The notes under the pieces: model-generated | What the model was told of the DNA's origin: nothing | Database searches by the model: none | Seen by the model: only the letters and a program-made list of their open reading frames with translations | Position numbers and translations under genes: made by a program | NCBI GenBank assembly: GCA_014896255.1 | Contig: JADBKT010000015.1 | Span: 21,726 to 85,725 of the forward strand | From: Hydrogenibacillus sp. | Lineage (GTDB): Bacteria; Bacillota; Bacilli; Thermicanales; DSM-22653 | Length of the DNA stretch: 64,000 nt | Direction: 5' to 3' | Shown: positions 11,139 to 18,504 of the stretch, one piece after another | Position numbering within the stretch: the stretch's first letter is position 1 | Layout of the letters: every line of letters starts with the position of its first letter

Positions 11139-12032
11139 GTGCAGTGGCTCGAAGTCTCCGTCAGCACGTCATTTGAAGCCCAGGAGGCGGTATCCGAGAT
11201 CGTGCGCCGCGCCGGTTCGCAAGGCGTCGTGCTCGAAGACGGCCCTTCGGGCGTCGTTGTGACCGCGTATTTTCCGGTAACGACGGGGGATGAGACGATC
11301 GACCGCATCCGCCGGGGCGTCGCCGCGCTCCCGGCGGTCGGGCTCGACCCGTCGCCGGCGACGATCGCCGCGCGATGGGTGGCCGATGAAGATTGGGCGG
11401 AAAGCTGGAAAAAATATTTTCATACCACCTGGATCACCGAGCGGATCGTCGTCGTCCCTGCCTGGGAGGAAGTTCCACGCGCCCTCGGGCGGCATCGAGA
11501 ACGTCACGTCGTCGGGGATATCATCCCGATCGTGCTCGAACCGGGCATGGCGTTCGGCACCGGTACGCACGCCTCAACGGCGCTCGCCTTAAAACTCATC
11601 GAGGCATGCCTTGTGCCGGGAGACGACGCCATCGACGTGGGGACGGGCACCGGCATCCTTGCCGTCGCCCTCGCCAAACTCGGCGCCCGTTCGGTACGGG
11701 CCGTCGACGTCGATCCGCTTGCCGTGCGCGTGGCCGAAGCGAACATCGCCCAAAACCGTCCGCCGGTGCCGATCGACGTCCGCCGGGCGGATCTTCTCAC
11801 CGGTGAGACGGAGCCGGCGACGCTCATCGTGGCCAATATCCTGCCCGAAGTACACGAACGTCTCGTTCCGCTCGCCCTGCCGCTCCTGCTTCCGGGCGGA
11901 CGGATCATCCTCTCCGGCATCATCGACGCCGAAGTGCCGCGCATGCGGGCGCTCATCGAACGTCACGGATTTGCCGCGATACGCACATTGTCCGAAGACG
12001 GCTGGACGGCGCTTTGCGCCCGTCGCCCTTGA
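11139..12032 (+). CDS. prmA: Ribosomal protein L11 methyltransferase PrmA
   Basis: A 297-residue class I SAM methyltransferase that methylates lysines of ribosomal protein L11. The N-terminal substrate domain precedes GMAFGTGTHASTALALKL and the SAM motif DVGTGTGILAVAL, followed by VANILPEVHERL. GTG at 11139 is preceded by GGAGAGGAG. Position after dnaJ and before rsmE is the standard Bacillus arrangement. Confidence 0.96.
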   Translation: MQWLEVSVSTSFEAQEAVSEIVRRAGSQGVVLEDGPSGVVVTAYFPVTTGDETIDRIRRGVAALPAVGLDPSPATIAARWVADEDWAESWKKYFHTTWITERIVVVPAWEEVPRALGRHRERHVVGDIIPIVLEPGMAFGTGTHASTALALKLIEACLVPGDDAIDVGTGTGILAVALAKLGARSVRAVDVDPLAVRVAEANIAQNRPPVPIDVRRADLLTGETEPATLIVANILPEVHERLVPLALPLLLPGGRIILSGIIDAEVPRMRALIERHGFAAIRTLSEDGWTALCARRP

Positions 12033-12058
12033 GCCTAAGAGGCGGGGATGGGATCGAC

Positions 12059-12835
12059 ATGCAGCGTTACTTCGTTCCGCCTTCCGCCATGCAGAGCGAG
12101 CGCGTCGTCATTGAGGGCGGGGATGCGCATCACATCGCCCGCGTGATGCGGATGTCGAGCGGCATGCGCATCATCGTTTGCGACGGCGAAGGGCGCGTGT
12201 GGGAAGTGGAACTTCTTGCCGTCCGCGCCGATCGGGTCGTCGGCCGGCGGGTGGCGGAGCGCGAGGAAACGGCGGAACCGCCGATCCCGATCGTCCTTGT
12301 GCAGGCGCTCCTCAAAGGCGATAAGATGGACTGGCTCGTGCAAAAGGCGACGGAGCTCGGCGTGACCGCCCTATACCCGTTCGTCGCCGAGCGCAGCGTC
12401 GCTCGGCTGGACGGCGCTTCGGACAAAGCCGCGCATCGTCAAAGCCGCTGGCAGGCGATCGCCAAAGAAGCGGCGGAACAGAGCGGACGCAGCCGAATGC
12501 CGACGATCGCTCGCCCCATCGGCGTAGGCGACGTGGAAGCCGTCCTGGGCCCGGCGCTCAGGGGCCATCGCGTTTTCATCGCCGACGAAGCGCTCGCTTG
12601 CCGCGGCGACGCCCCGTCCCTTTTCATGTGTCTTGAGCGCATTCGAGCCGACGCCGCGAACGTTCCTGTGCCGCCGATCGCGGTCATTATCGGGCCGGAA
12701 GGCGGTTTCACCGATGCGGAACGGGAGCGGTTCGCCGCGCTCGGTGCCGAGCCGGTCGGGCTCGGTCGGCGCATTTTGCGCGCCGAGACGGCGGCGCTTT
12801 TTGCGCTGTCCTTGATCACCGCGACGGCGGATTGA
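12059..12835 (+). CDS. rsmE: 16S rRNA m3U1498 methyltransferase RsmE
   Basis: A SPOUT methyltransferase of 258 residues acting on U1498 of 16S rRNA. The N-terminal PUA-like part starts MQRYFVPP and has HHIARVMRM; the knotted C-terminal domain carries IGPEGGFTDAE and GLGRRILRAETAALF. I chose ATG 12059 since homologs start here; an in-frame upstream start would overlap prmA. The ribosome site (GGCGGGG) is modest, so coupling to prmA is likely. Confidence 0.95.
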   Translation: MQRYFVPPSAMQSERVVIEGGDAHHIARVMRMSSGMRIIVCDGEGRVWEVELLAVRADRVVGRRVAEREETAEPPIPIVLVQALLKGDKMDWLVQKATELGVTALYPFVAERSVARLDGASDKAAHRQSRWQAIAKEAAEQSGRSRMPTIARPIGVGDVEAVLGPALRGHRVFIADEALACRGDAPSLFMCLERIRADAANVPVPPIAVIIGPEGGFTDAERERFAALGAEPVGLGRRILRAETAALFALSLITATAD

Positions 12836-12894
12836 ACACGTGAGTTGTGATATATATTGAGATGTGATCTTATGCGATAAAGGAGGCTTGCGGT

Positions 12895-13443
12895 GTGGCG
12901 CTTTGGATCGTTCTCGCCGTCGTCGTGTTGATCGTCGTGTACGCGATCGCGACGTACAACGGGCTCGTGCGCTATCGCAACTGGATTCAAGAGACGTGGG
13001 CGCAGATCGACGTTCAGCTCAAGCGGCGGCATGATCTGATCCCCAATCTGGTGGAAACGGTGAAAGGATATGCCAAGCACGAGCAGGAAACCTTGGAACA
13101 AGTCATCCAAGCGCGCAACCGTCTCCTTTCCGGCACGCCGAACGAACGCATGGAAGCGGAAAACGAGCTTTCCGGGGCGCTCCGGTCGATCTTCGCGCTG
13201 GCCGAAGCGTATCCGGACCTTAAGGCCAACCAAAACTTTTTGCGCCTGCAGGAAGAACTCACGGCGACGGAAGACAAGGTCGCCTATGCGCGCCAGCTGT
13301 ACAACAAGACGGTGGCCGAATACAACATTCGTCGCGAGTCGTTTCCCGCCAACTTGTTCGCCGCGTCGATGGGTTTTACGCGGGTGGAACCGCTCGCCAT
13401 TCCGGAAGCGGAGCGCGAGGCGCCGCGCGTCTCCTTCTCGTGA
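12895..13443 (+). CDS. lemA: LemA family membrane protein
   Basis: The 182-residue protein starts with one membrane segment (residues 2-20) followed by the LemA helical domain (YRNWIQETWAQIDVQLKRRH, DLIPNLVETVKGYAKHE). The molecular role of LemA proteins is not settled; they are often encoded beside HtpX-type proteases, as here. GTG 12895 has AGGAGG (12881-12886) 8 bases upstream. An AT-rich stretch at 12845-12875 may hold its promoter, but no clear hexamer pair is visible. Confidence 0.92.
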   Translation: MALWIVLAVVVLIVVYAIATYNGLVRYRNWIQETWAQIDVQLKRRHDLIPNLVETVKGYAKHEQETLEQVIQARNRLLSGTPNERMEAENELSGALRSIFALAEAYPDLKANQNFLRLQEELTATEDKVAYARQLYNKTVAEYNIRRESFPANLFAASMGFTRVEPLAIPEAEREAPRVSFS

Positions 13444-13545
13444 TCGGACCGAGATCAGGCCCGAAATCACGAACCGTTCGGGCGGCGCTTCGGCGGACGT
13501 CCGCAGTCTGCGGGCGGCGGGGCGATCGGAAAGGAGTCGCGTGGC

Positions 13546-14451
13546 ATGCTGTTCGAACAGATCCGGCTAAACCGCAGGCGCACCGTCTGGCTCGTCGCCG
13601 TGTTCATTCTCCTCCTCGCCGCCGTCGGCTGGGCCGTCGGCGAGCTCGTCCGGGCGGACGGGCGAAGCGGGTTGATCGTTGCGCTCATTCTCTCTGCCGT
13701 CTATGTGCCCTTCGTCTTCCTGACGGCGAATCGGCAGATCCTCGCCATGTCCGGTGCCCGGGAAGTGACGGAAGGCGAATATCCCGAGCTCGTGCACATC
13801 GTCGAAGCGCTGTCCATGGCTGCGCGGATCCCGATGCCGAAGGTGTACGTCATCGACGATCCGTCGCCGAACGCCTTCGCCACGGGGCTTACGCCCAGGC
13901 GGTCGGCGGTCGCCTTTACCACCGGCCTTCTTGAACGGTTGAATCGCGCCGAATTGGAAGGCGTGGCGGCCCACGAGATCAGCCACATCCGCAATTATGA
14001 CATCCGGCTGATGACCGTCGCCATCGCTCTGGTCGGCGTGATCGCCGTGCTTGCCGACTTTGGGACGCGCCTGTTGTACTGGGGCGGCATCGCCGGCGGC
14101 GGTCGGGCGCGCCGGCGGAACGACCGCAACCAAGGGCTTTTTTTGCTCATCGCTCTCGTGCTGGTCATCCTGGCGCCGATTGCTGCGCAATTCGTTCGTT
14201 TTGCCGTCTCCCGCAACCGCGAATTTTTGGCCGACGCTTCCGCCGTCGATCTGACCCGCAATCCGCGGGGGCTCATCGAGGCGCTCCGGAAGATCGGTGA
14301 AGACCCGCATGACGTTCGGCGGGCGAACGACGCCACGGCGAGCCTGTACTTTGCGCCGCCGAAAGCGGCGTTCCGTCGATTGGACGCCTCCCGCTGGTTC
14401 GCCACGCACCCGCCGATCCGAGAACGCATCCGCCGTTTGGAAATGATGTGA
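13546..14451 (+). CDS. HtpX-like M48 zinc metalloprotease
   Basis: A membrane-bound gluzincin of 301 residues. Two N-terminal membrane segments (about 14-32 and 43-60) are followed by the zinc site HEISH at 143-147, two more hydrophobic segments (about 155-178 and 197-220) and the third ligand E226 in NREFLADASAVDLT. Such enzymes degrade damaged membrane proteins under heat or envelope stress. It follows lemA by 102 bases, with AAAGGAG before ATG 13546, so the two probably form a unit. Confidence 0.92.
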   Translation: MLFEQIRLNRRRTVWLVAVFILLLAAVGWAVGELVRADGRSGLIVALILSAVYVPFVFLTANRQILAMSGAREVTEGEYPELVHIVEALSMAARIPMPKVYVIDDPSPNAFATGLTPRRSAVAFTTGLLERLNRAELEGVAAHEISHIRNYDIRLMTVAIALVGVIAVLADFGTRLLYWGGIAGGGRARRRNDRNQGLFLLIALVLVILAPIAAQFVRFAVSRNREFLADASAVDLTRNPRGLIEALRKIGEDPHDVRRANDATASLYFAPPKAAFRRLDASRWFATHPPIRERIRRLEMM

Positions 14452-14457
14452 ACGGAC

Positions 14458-14486
14458 TTGTCATTTTTGGTTGAAGTTGTTATAAT
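14458..14486 (+). promoter_or_regulatory. Promoter of the ferredoxin gene
   Basis: TTGTCA (14458-14463), 17-base spacer, TATAAT (14481-14486) with a TGn extension. This near-consensus promoter suggests strong, independent expression of the small ferredoxin. Confidence 0.88.
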
Positions 14487-14525
14487 GTGCAAAGTGAGAG
14501 CCCAACGAGAAAGGGAGGCAAAGCG

Positions 14526-14765
14526 ATGGCCTACGTCATTACCTCGCCCTGCATCGGGACAAAAGACGCGAGCTGCGTCGAAGTGTGCCCGGTCGACTGC
14601 ATCCACGAAGGAGAAGATCAGTATTACATCGATCCGGACGTGTGCATCGACTGCGGGGCGTGCGAAGCGGTATGCCCGGTGTCGGCGATCTTTCACGAAG
14701 ACTTTGTCCCGGAAGAAGATAAATCGTTCATCCAGAAGAACCGTGATTTCTTTAAAAACAAATGA
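14526..14765 (+). CDS. fer: 7Fe-type ferredoxin
   Basis: A low-potential electron carrier of 79 residues. Cysteines lie at 9, 17, 21, 25 (C-x7-C-x3-C-P-x2-C) and 40, 43, 46, 50 ([12 protein letters not shown]). The C-x7-C spacing is that of ferredoxins with one [3Fe-4S] and one [4Fe-4S] cluster; one Cys would be free. The protein is, from memory, very close to the structurally studied Bacillus schlegelii ferredoxin. ATG 14526 follows AGGGAGG (14512-14518); an upstream in-frame start at 14487 would sit right against the -10 box and is rejected. Electron partners are not encoded nearby. Confidence 0.96.
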   Translation: MAYVITSPCIGTKDASCVEVCPVDCIHEGEDQYYIDPDVCIDCGACEAVCPVSAIFHEDFVPEEDKSFIQKNRDFFKNK

Positions 14766-14817
14766 CGTTTCCGCCATGTACGCTTGTGATTTCATGCACT
14801 TACATACGGCGGAAAAT

Positions 14818-14849
14818 GCGGCGCCTCTCGCGCCGCTTTGCTTTGTTTT
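14818..14849 (+). terminator. Terminator after the ferredoxin gene
   Basis: GCGGCGC (14818-14824) pairs perfectly with GCGCCGC (14830-14836) across a 5-base loop, followed by TTTGCTTTGTTTT. A looser inverted repeat (TTCCGCC near 14770, GGCGGAA near 14810) precedes it. Confidence 0.8.
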
Positions 14850-14876
14850 GACGCTTCACTTCGGTTATAATATAAA
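14848..14876 (+). promoter_or_regulatory. Promoter of the panBCD transcript
   Basis: TTGACG (14848-14853), 17 bases, TATAAA (14871-14876). It overlaps the U tract of the preceding terminator. An overlapping TATAAT at 14866-14871 is too close to this -35 to pair with it. Transcription should start near 14883. Confidence 0.7.
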
Positions 14877-14882
14877 AAGAGC

Positions 14883-15031
14883 GCTTCGGCCGGCGTGGGA
14901 CGGCATCGCGGCGGCGAACCGAACCCGAGCGACGCGGGCCGACGTGCTGAGACATCTGCTCCGAGCCATCGGGACGGAGACAGCCCCATGCACCTCGTCT
15001 CCTTTTGAACGATGGTTCAAAAGGTTTTTTT
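14883..15031 (+). ncRNA. Structured panB leader, candidate attenuator (possible pan motif)
   Basis: About 150 bases of GC-rich untranslated leader precede the terminator at 15001-15031 and panB. GAGACA occurs twice (in CTGAGACATC near 14948 and CGGAGACAGC near 14975). CTCCG (14959-14963) can pair with CGGAG (14975-14979), or the overlapping GGAGAC (14976-14981) can pair with GTCTCC (14997-15002), which enters the terminator stem. Mutually exclusive pairings plus a terminator indicate attenuation. The Rfam pan motif occurs in exactly this position in other Bacillota; membership here is inferred, not computed. Confidence 0.5.
15001..15031 (+). terminator. Intrinsic terminator inside the panB leader
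   Basis: CCTTTTGAAC (15001-15010) and GTTCAAAAGG (15015-15024) form a perfect 10-bp stem with loop GATG, followed by seven T. It lies between the panB promoter and the panB ribosome site, so it must be read through for expression. Confidence 0.88.
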
Positions 15032-15075
15032 ATGGCCGAAACCCGCATTGAACGCGATGAACAGGAGGGCGCGCC

Positions 15076-15888
15076 ATGCCGCTTATGACCACCGCCGACC
15101 TCTTAGGGAAAAAAGCGAACGGCGAAAAAATCGTCATGGTCACCGCTTACGACGCGCCGTCGGCCCGCCGTGCCGAAGCGGCCGGGGTTGATCTGATCCT
15201 CGTCGGCGATTCGCTCGGGATGGTCGTTCTCGGCTTTGAGTCGACAGTCTATGTGACTTTGGAGATGATGCTCCACCATACGCAGGCCGTGCGCCGCGGC
15301 GCCAAGGAGACGATGATCGTCGCCGACCTGCCGTTCTTATGGGCGCATGAGGCGCCGGAAGCGGTGCTTCGGGCCGCCGGGCGGCTCATTCAAGAGGGAG
15401 GCGCGCACGCCGTCAAGCTGGAAGGAGGCGTGGACGTCGCCCCGGTCGTCCGCCGCTTGACCCGCGCGGGCATTCCGGTGATGGGACATCTCGGCCTCTT
15501 GCCGCAGTCGGTGCTTCAGCTCGGGGGTTACCGCGTGCAAGGCAAAAAGGCGGAAGATGCCGACCGCCTGTTGGCATCGGCGCAGGCGCTGGTCGAAGCG
15601 GGGGTGTTTGCCGTCGTCTTGGAAGCGATTCCGGAAGCGCTCGGCCAAAAAATCACGGAGACCGTGCCGGTGCCGACGATCGGCATCGGCGCCGGGCGCT
15701 TCGTCGACGGGCAAGTGCTCGTCTATCACGATCTTCTCGGCTACGGCGCCTTGCACCGCCCGCGCTTCGTCAAGCGCTATGCGGATGTCGACGCACAGAT
15801 CGACGCGGCGCTTCGGGCCTACGCGGACGACGTTCGAAGCGGGCGTTTTCCGGAAGCCGAACACGTCTATGGGCCTGTGCGCGACTGA
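15076..15888 (+). CDS. panB: 3-methyl-2-oxobutanoate hydroxymethyltransferase PanB
   Basis: First committed enzyme of pantothenate synthesis: transfers a hydroxymethyl group from methylene-THF to 2-oxoisovalerate. The 270-residue TIM barrel shows VTAYDAPSARRAEAAGVD, LVGDSLGMVVLGFEST with the metal and substrate residues, and ADLPFLW. GAGHGR-like glycine-rich IGIGAGRFVDGQVLVYHDLL marks the C-terminal part. ATG 15076 follows AGGAGG. First gene of panBCD, controlled by the leader upstream. Confidence 0.97.
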   Translation: MPLMTTADLLGKKANGEKIVMVTAYDAPSARRAEAAGVDLILVGDSLGMVVLGFESTVYVTLEMMLHHTQAVRRGAKETMIVADLPFLWAHEAPEAVLRAAGRLIQEGGAHAVKLEGGVDVAPVVRRLTRAGIPVMGHLGLLPQSVLQLGGYRVQGKKAEDADRLLASAQALVEAGVFAVVLEAIPEALGQKITETVPVPTIGIGAGRFVDGQVLVYHDLLGYGALHRPRFVKRYADVDAQIDAALRAYADDVRSGRFPEAEHVYGPVRD

Positions 15889-15906
15889 AAAGGAGCGAGT
15901 TCCGCG

Positions 15907-16791
15907 ATGCGGCTGGTCGAAACGAAGGAAGCGCTGCGGGCGGCGCTTCGGGAGGCGTGGCGCGACGGGCGCACGATCGGTTTCGTGCCGACAATGGGGT
16001 ATTTGCACGACGGACACTTGACGCTTGTCGACGCCGCGCGACGGGAGAACGATCTCGTTGTCGTGAGCATCTTCGTCAATCCCTTGCAATTCGGCCCTAA
16101 GGAAGATTTCGAGCGCTATCCGCGAGACGTCGATCGCGACTTGCGTTTGCTGGCGGATCATCACGTGGATGTCGTCTATCACCCGTCGGTGGCCGACATG
16201 TATCCGAGCGCTCCGCGCGTCATGCTCCGCTCCGGAGCGATGGCGGAGGTCCTCTGCGGGCGGAGCCGCCCCGGCCATTTCGACGGCGTGCTCACCGTCG
16301 TGGCCAAACTGTTTCATCGCGTGCGACCGACGCGGGCCTATTTCGGGCAAAAAGACGCGCAACAGCTGGCGCTCATTCAGCAGATGGTCCGCGATCTCGA
16401 TTTTGCTGTGGAGATCGTCCCTGTGCCGACGGTGCGCGAAGCGGACGGGTTGGCCATGAGTTCGCGCAACGTCTACCTCTCTCCGGAAGAGCGCGCCGAG
16501 GCGCCGGTCTTGTTTGCGGCGCTTTCCTGGGCGGAGGCGGAAGTCGCCGCCGGAGAGCGGCGCGTCGGCGCGCTTGTCGACGGTGTGCGTTCGCGCATCG
16601 CCGCCAAACCGTCGGCGCGCATCGATTACGTCGAACTCGTCCGCTATCCGTCGCTTGAACCGTATGCTCGGGAAGCGATGCTTCAGCCGGGCGATACGGC
16701 GCTTCTGGCGGCGGCGGTCTACTTTGGGCGGGCGCGGTTGATCGACAACGTGCTTTTGACGGTCGAGGCGTCCGGCCGCGCTGTCGGATGA
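15907..16791 (+). CDS. panC: Pantothenate synthetase PanC
   Basis: Condenses pantoate and beta-alanine with ATP to give pantothenate. The 294-residue protein shows the nucleotidyltransferase motif region FVPTMGYLHDGHLTLV (HDGH in place of HEGH), VSIFVNPLQFGP, FGQKDAQQL and the KMSKS-like LAMSSRNVYLSPEER. It lies 18 bases after panB with a GGAGCGAG ribosome site. Confidence 0.97.
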   Translation: MRLVETKEALRAALREAWRDGRTIGFVPTMGYLHDGHLTLVDAARRENDLVVVSIFVNPLQFGPKEDFERYPRDVDRDLRLLADHHVDVVYHPSVADMYPSAPRVMLRSGAMAEVLCGRSRPGHFDGVLTVVAKLFHRVRPTRAYFGQKDAQQLALIQQMVRDLDFAVEIVPVPTVREADGLAMSSRNVYLSPEERAEAPVLFAALSWAEAEVAAGERRVGALVDGVRSRIAAKPSARIDYVELVRYPSLEPYAREAMLQPGDTALLAAAVYFGRARLIDNVLLTVEASGRAVG

Positions 16792-16833
16792 CGGTCGAGC
16801 CGTCGGGCCGCATAGAAAGCGAGGCGTGTGCAG

Positions 16834-17223
16834 ATGTTCCTGACCCTCATGAAAGGCAAAATTCATCGCGCCACGGTGACGCAAGCCCACCTGAACTACG
16901 TCGGCAGCATCACCGTGGATGAGACGCTCATGCAACTTGCCGGCATCCTGCCCAACGAGCAGGTTCAGGTGGTGAACGTCAACACCGGCGCGCGCCTGAT
17001 CACTTATGCCATCCCCGGCCCGGCCGGAAGCGGGGTGATCGGCTTAAACGGCGCCGCGGCGCGCCTCGTCCAGGTCGGTGATGTGGTCATCATCATCGCT
17101 TATGCGCTCCTCACACCGGAGGAGGCCAAGATGTTCCGCCCGCGCGTCGTCTTCGTCGATGCGCACAACCGGCCGACGGCGACGACTTTGGGGGAGGCGG
17201 CCGAGATGCGCGACAACGCGTAA
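16834..17223 (+). CDS. panD: Aspartate 1-decarboxylase PanD
   Basis: Makes beta-alanine for PanC. The 129-residue pro-enzyme self-cleaves between Gly24 and Ser25 in NYVGSITVD to form the pyruvoyl cofactor; the companion motif [15 protein letters not shown] is present. ATG 16834 matches the normal family start with GCGAGGCG about 9 bases upstream; GTG at 16828 is less likely. The stop is immediately followed by an ABC-transporter remnant. Confidence 0.96.
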   Translation: MFLTLMKGKIHRATVTQAHLNYVGSITVDETLMQLAGILPNEQVQVVNVNTGARLITYAIPGPAGSGVIGLNGAAARLVQVGDVVIIIAYALLTPEEAKMFRPRVVFVDAHNRPTATTLGEAAEMRDNA

Positions 17224-17585
17224 ACGATCATCGCGCCGATCATGGCGGTCAACCTCGTCATGCGCTTCTACGACGTTGAGAGCGGCCGGATTTTGCTCGA
17301 CGGCATCGACATCCGTGCGTTGCCCCGCACCGTCCTGCGGCGCCAGTTCGCCATGGTGCTGCAGGACACGTGGCTGTTCCACGGCACGATTCGCGACAAC
17401 ATCGCTTACGCCAAACCCGAGGCCACGGATGAGGAGATCATCCGCGCGGCGCAGGCGGCGCACATCGACCGCTTCATCCGTACGCTTCCGGACGGATATG
17501 ACACGCTCCTCCGTTGCTTGCGCAGGGCGGGTTTTACGCGGAGCTGTATCGCAGCCAGTTTCAAAGTCCAATGATGGGAGCGTGA
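17224..17585 (+). pseudogene. ABC exporter ATPase remnant with internal deletion
   Basis: Translation gives pieces of an ABC-exporter ATPase domain: [40 protein letters not shown] (Q-loop region) and [10 protein letters not shown]. After about 17512 the reading shifts and the family C-terminus [16 protein letters not shown] appears in another frame. The LSGGQ signature, Walker B and H-loop are missing. The Walker A loop is degraded at the left end ([10 protein letters not shown] where a GxxGxGKT loop should be), and the transmembrane domain is absent. It cannot encode a working transporter. It starts in the codon after the panD stop, so a deletion fused it there. Confidence 0.85.
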
Positions 17586-17597
17586 CAAAAAGTTCAC

Positions 17598-17626
17598 TTT
17601 ACAACACAGCATTTGGAAGATACAAT
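17598..17626 (+). promoter_or_regulatory. Promoter of rex
   Basis: TTTACA (17598-17603), 17 bases, TACAAT (17621-17626), 40 bases before the rex start. It is embedded just downstream of the ABC remnant. Confidence 0.72.
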
Positions 17627-17665
17627 TGTCATAGAACAGTCCGCTGAGGAGAGGGGAGGGAAACC

Positions 17666-18316
17666 GTGGCCAAAGAGCGCGAGCAGACGATTTCCGATGC
17701 GGTCATCAAGCGCCTGCCGATTTATTTGCGCTATTTGACCTATCTCGATCGGATGGGGGTACGCACGGTTTCCTCCCATCAAATGGGCAAAGAGCTCGGG
17801 CAAAACCCGGCGCAAATCCGTAAGGATCTGGCCTACTTCGGCGAGTTCGGCCGCAAGGGCATCGGTTACGAAGTACGCTATTTGATCAAGAAGATCCGCC
17901 AGATCCTGCACCTCGATCAGCTCATTCCGGTGGCGCTCGTCGGCGCCGGACACCTCGGCACGGCGCTCGCCCGCTACAACGCCTTTCAGCAGGACAACAT
18001 GCGCATCGTCGCCATCTTCGATCATTCGCCGCTCAAAGCCGGCCGCGAGGTGGACGGCATCCGCATTCAGCCGATGGAAGAGCTCAAACAGACGGTCAAA
18101 GACAAAGACATCCGCGTCGGCATCATCACCGTCCCCGACTACGCGGCGCAGGAAGTGGCGGACCAGCTCGTCGACGCCGGGATCGAGGCGATCATGAATT
18201 TTGCGCCGACGATTATCCATGTGCCGCCGAACGTCCGCGTTCACCACGCCGATCTGACGACGGAGCTGCACAGCCTGGCGTATTATTTGCGGCACCCCGA
18301 GTACATCGTCATGTAA
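17666..18316 (+). CDS. rex: Redox-sensing repressor Rex
   Basis: Rex senses the NADH/NAD+ ratio and represses fermentation and respiration genes when NAD+ is high. The 216-residue protein has an N-terminal winged helix (VIKRLPIYLRYL, SHQMGKELGQNPAQIRKDL, FGRKGIGYEV) and a Rossmann fold with VGAGHLGTAL. GTG 17666 follows GAGGGGAGGG. Transcribed alone, with a terminator just downstream. Confidence 0.97.
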   Translation: MAKEREQTISDAVIKRLPIYLRYLTYLDRMGVRTVSSHQMGKELGQNPAQIRKDLAYFGEFGRKGIGYEVRYLIKKIRQILHLDQLIPVALVGAGHLGTALARYNAFQQDNMRIVAIFDHSPLKAGREVDGIRIQPMEELKQTVKDKDIRVGIITVPDYAAQEVADQLVDAGIEAIMNFAPTIIHVPPNVRVHHADLTTELHSLAYYLRHPEYIVM

Positions 18317-18338
18317 GCGACGTGCACCGGGATGATTC

Positions 18339-18362
18339 CCCGCCGTTTCGGCGGGTTTTTTT
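18339..18362 (+). terminator. Terminator after rex
   Basis: CCCGCCG (18339-18345) and CGGCGGG (18349-18355) form a perfect 7-bp stem with a TTT loop and a seven-T tail. Confidence 0.92.
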
Positions 18363-18444
18363 ACTGTCCTTCGCTTGGACGGCGGGAGGTCCACGGCGCT
18401 TGGCATCTTTGCCGTCGAACGCGCTGTGTCGAACTTGCGCGATC

Positions 18445-18473
18445 TTGACCGTACCGGGAAAAGTTTGTTTAAA
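18445..18473 (+). promoter_or_regulatory. Likely promoter of the deaminase operon
   Basis: TTGACC (18445-18450) with TTTAAA at 18468-18473 after 17 bases. The -35 is good; the -10 is a moderate match. It lies 31 bases before the TTG start. Confidence 0.5.
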
Positions 18474-18504
18474 TGGGGATACGACGGAAACGGGGGCTTG
18501 CGTT

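Noticed and set aside
13014..13470. Minus-strand frames across lemA
   Set aside because: Shadow of a clear plus-strand gene; no independent signals.
14487..14525. Upstream in-frame start for the ferredoxin
   Set aside because: It abuts the -10 box, so it would precede the transcription start; the protein would gain a non-conserved tail.
17582..17597. GTGA-N8-TCAC dyad just before the rex promoter, considered as a Rex autoregulatory site
   Set aside because: Rex sites read TTGTGA..TCACAA with a shorter spacer; the outer TT/AA bases are missing here.
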